The notes under the pieces are model-generated. The model had not been told where the DNA came from. It saw only the letters and a program-made list of their open reading frames with translations, and did no database searches. The position numbers and the translations under genes were made by a program. DNA of 6,487 bases from REEB426 sp964551975 (GTDB taxonomy: Bacteria > Actinomycetota > Actinomycetes > S36-B12), in NCBI GenBank assembly GCA_964551975.1, contig CAZKFI010000099.1, positions 1 through 6,487 on the forward strand. Reading direction: 5' to 3'. Below, piece by piece: positions 5,574 through 6,487 of this stretch (its first letter is position 1; the number at the start of each line of letters is the position of its first letter).

Positions 5574-6487
5574 GGCCGTCCAGNNNNNNNNNNACTCTGT
5601 GCCGACTGCGCGATGACGCTGTTCTCCCCAACGGCGATGGCGATTGGCAGGGGCACCAGGCTCAGCGCGACAGCGGTCAGGAGCAACCAACCCGGCACAC
5701 TGCGCAGCCCTGAGCCGGGCAACTGCTCGACATCCAGTTGACCGCGCAGGAGGGCCGGTGCACGGCTGAACCACTGGCTGGGATCGACGAGAAGCCAGGC
5801 TGAAATGGGCAGCACGACAACGAGGTAGTAGCCGAAACTCAGTGAGGGCAGCAGGACGGTGAGCAGGACAACCACCGTGAGCAGCGCACTAGGCGGCATC
5901 CGGCGTCCGCGCACCAGCAGCACCGCGGTCACCAAGACCAGCAGTGCCAGCCCAGGCAGCCATGGTGCGCGGGTGATGAGCTCCTGCAGGTCCATCAGCC
6001 ACCCGCTGAGCGGCTCAGGGAGCACACGACCAGCGCGGGTGATGACGGTGAGCGCATGCGCGGTGGACAGGTTCGTGGGGTTGTTGCGCTCCAGTGGAAT
6101 CGTGCCGGAGTACGAGAGCAGGTTCTGCACCCAGCCAACGATGTTCGTGGTGAATCCGCCCGGCCATAGGGCGAAGCCGAGCGTGTTGAGTCCCACGGCG
6201 GCGAGCCCGGTGACCAGGAGCGGCCACCAGGCGCGCACGGCCAGCAGCACCAGGGCTAGCAGGAGGAACTGCGGGCGCAGCAGCGAGGCGAGCACCACTG
6301 CGGTGCCGACCTGCGTCCAGTGCTTGGTGATGGTCGCCCAGCCGAGCCAAAGCAGCAGCGGCACCACGAGAGCAGCAGAGTTGCCGCGGTCGATGGCGAG
6401 CAGGAAGGGCTGCGACGCCACGCCGAGCACGATCACCATCACGAGGCCCTGTGGTGCCCGCAGCCGCGCGGCAAGCAGTAGTGCGGG
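5564..6487 (-). CDS. GT87/DUF2029-type polytopic membrane glycosyltransferase, N-terminus outside the window, C-terminus uncertain
   Basis: The minus-strand frame is open to the window edge, giving about 307 residues, so the start is missing. Many hydrophobic helices are evident, including GLVMVIVLGVASQPFLLA, ALVVPLLLWLGWA, FLLLALVLLAV, LALLVLVTAVLLV and GYYLVVVLPISAWLLV. The 'AIDRGNSAALVV' segment matches the '(D)RGN' signature of DUF2029 proteins, and a loop with NNPTNLSTAHAL follows later. Known GT87 members such as mycobacterial PimE are mannosyltransferases that use polyprenyl-phosphate mannose outside the membrane. A similar role here is inferred, with the donor perhaps made by the adjacent GT2 enzyme. 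The last residues lie past an N gap. With ten Ns the gene ends at 5564 (GRPCS), but another phase gives a hydrophobic tail ending at 5514 that suits this family better. It is transcribed toward the plus-strand block. Confidence 0.8.
   Translation of the reverse strand, partial: PALLLAARLRAPQGLVMVIVLGVASQPFLLAIDRGNSAALVVPLLLWLGWATITKHWTQVGTAVVLASLLRPQFLLLALVLLAVRAWWPLLVTGLAAVGLNTLGFALWPGGFTTNIVGWVQNLLSYSGTIPLERNNPTNLSTAHALTVITRAGRVLPEPLSGWLMDLQELITRAPWLPGLALLVLVTAVLLVRGRRMPPSALLTVVVLLTVLLPSLSFGYYLVVVLPISAWLLVDPSQWFSRAPALLRGQLDVEQLPGSGLRSVPGWLLLTAVALSLVPLPIAIAVGENSVIAQSAQSXXXXGRPCS
5584..5593. other. Assembly gap (10 N) near the 3' end of the minus-strand gene
   Basis: Ten undetermined bases fall in the C-terminal part of the GT87-like gene. 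The phase across them cannot be fixed by conserved sequence, so the stop codon of that gene depends on the true length. Confidence 0.97.

Overview
The window is about 6.5 kb of high-GC DNA with strongly G/C-biased third codon positions. Its gene families include a DUF2029/GT87-type membrane glycosyltransferase and a polyprenyl-phosphate-sugar-synthase-like GT2. This fits an actinobacterium, but there is no rRNA or other marker to narrow it further. Three runs of N (335-344, 1434-1490, 5584-5593) show that it is a draft or metagenome assembly. At least one of them (1434-1490) cannot have its true length, because the gene across it changes frame.

Plus strand, 1-5542, is one tight co-directional block that reads as an operon. 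In order it holds: the 3' end of a short-chain dehydrogenase/reductase (1-221); a paralogue of 3-dehydroquinate synthase, i.e. a sugar-phosphate cyclase (212-1360); an FGGY sugar kinase whose motifs most resemble sedoheptulokinases (1371-2662, interrupted by a gap); a GT-A-type glycosyltransferase of the family often labelled HlpA-like (2662-3639); a Fringe/GT31-like putative glycosyltransferase lacking a canonical DXD (3641-4483); and a GT2 enzyme with two C-terminal membrane helices (4535-5542). Neighbours overlap or lie within 10 nt of each other except before the last gene, where there is a 51-nt spacer.

Minus strand, 5514/5564-6487, is a convergent gene for a polytopic GT87/DUF2029-type membrane glycosyltransferase. 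It enters from the right edge, and its C-terminus is uncertain because of a gap.

Read together, this looks like part of a surface-glycan or glycolipid locus. The dehydrogenase, cyclase and sugar kinase would make an unusual building block, possibly a cyclitol or heptulose-derived sugar. The glycosyltransferases would assemble it, with the GT2 and GT87 enzymes supplying and using polyprenyl-phosphate-linked sugars at the membrane. The pairing of a sedoheptulokinase-like kinase with a cyclase that keeps the full 3-dehydroquinate synthase active site is the most interesting feature. The chemistry is inferred and the substrate is unknown. No RNA genes, mobile elements, CRISPR arrays or convincing terminators were seen.
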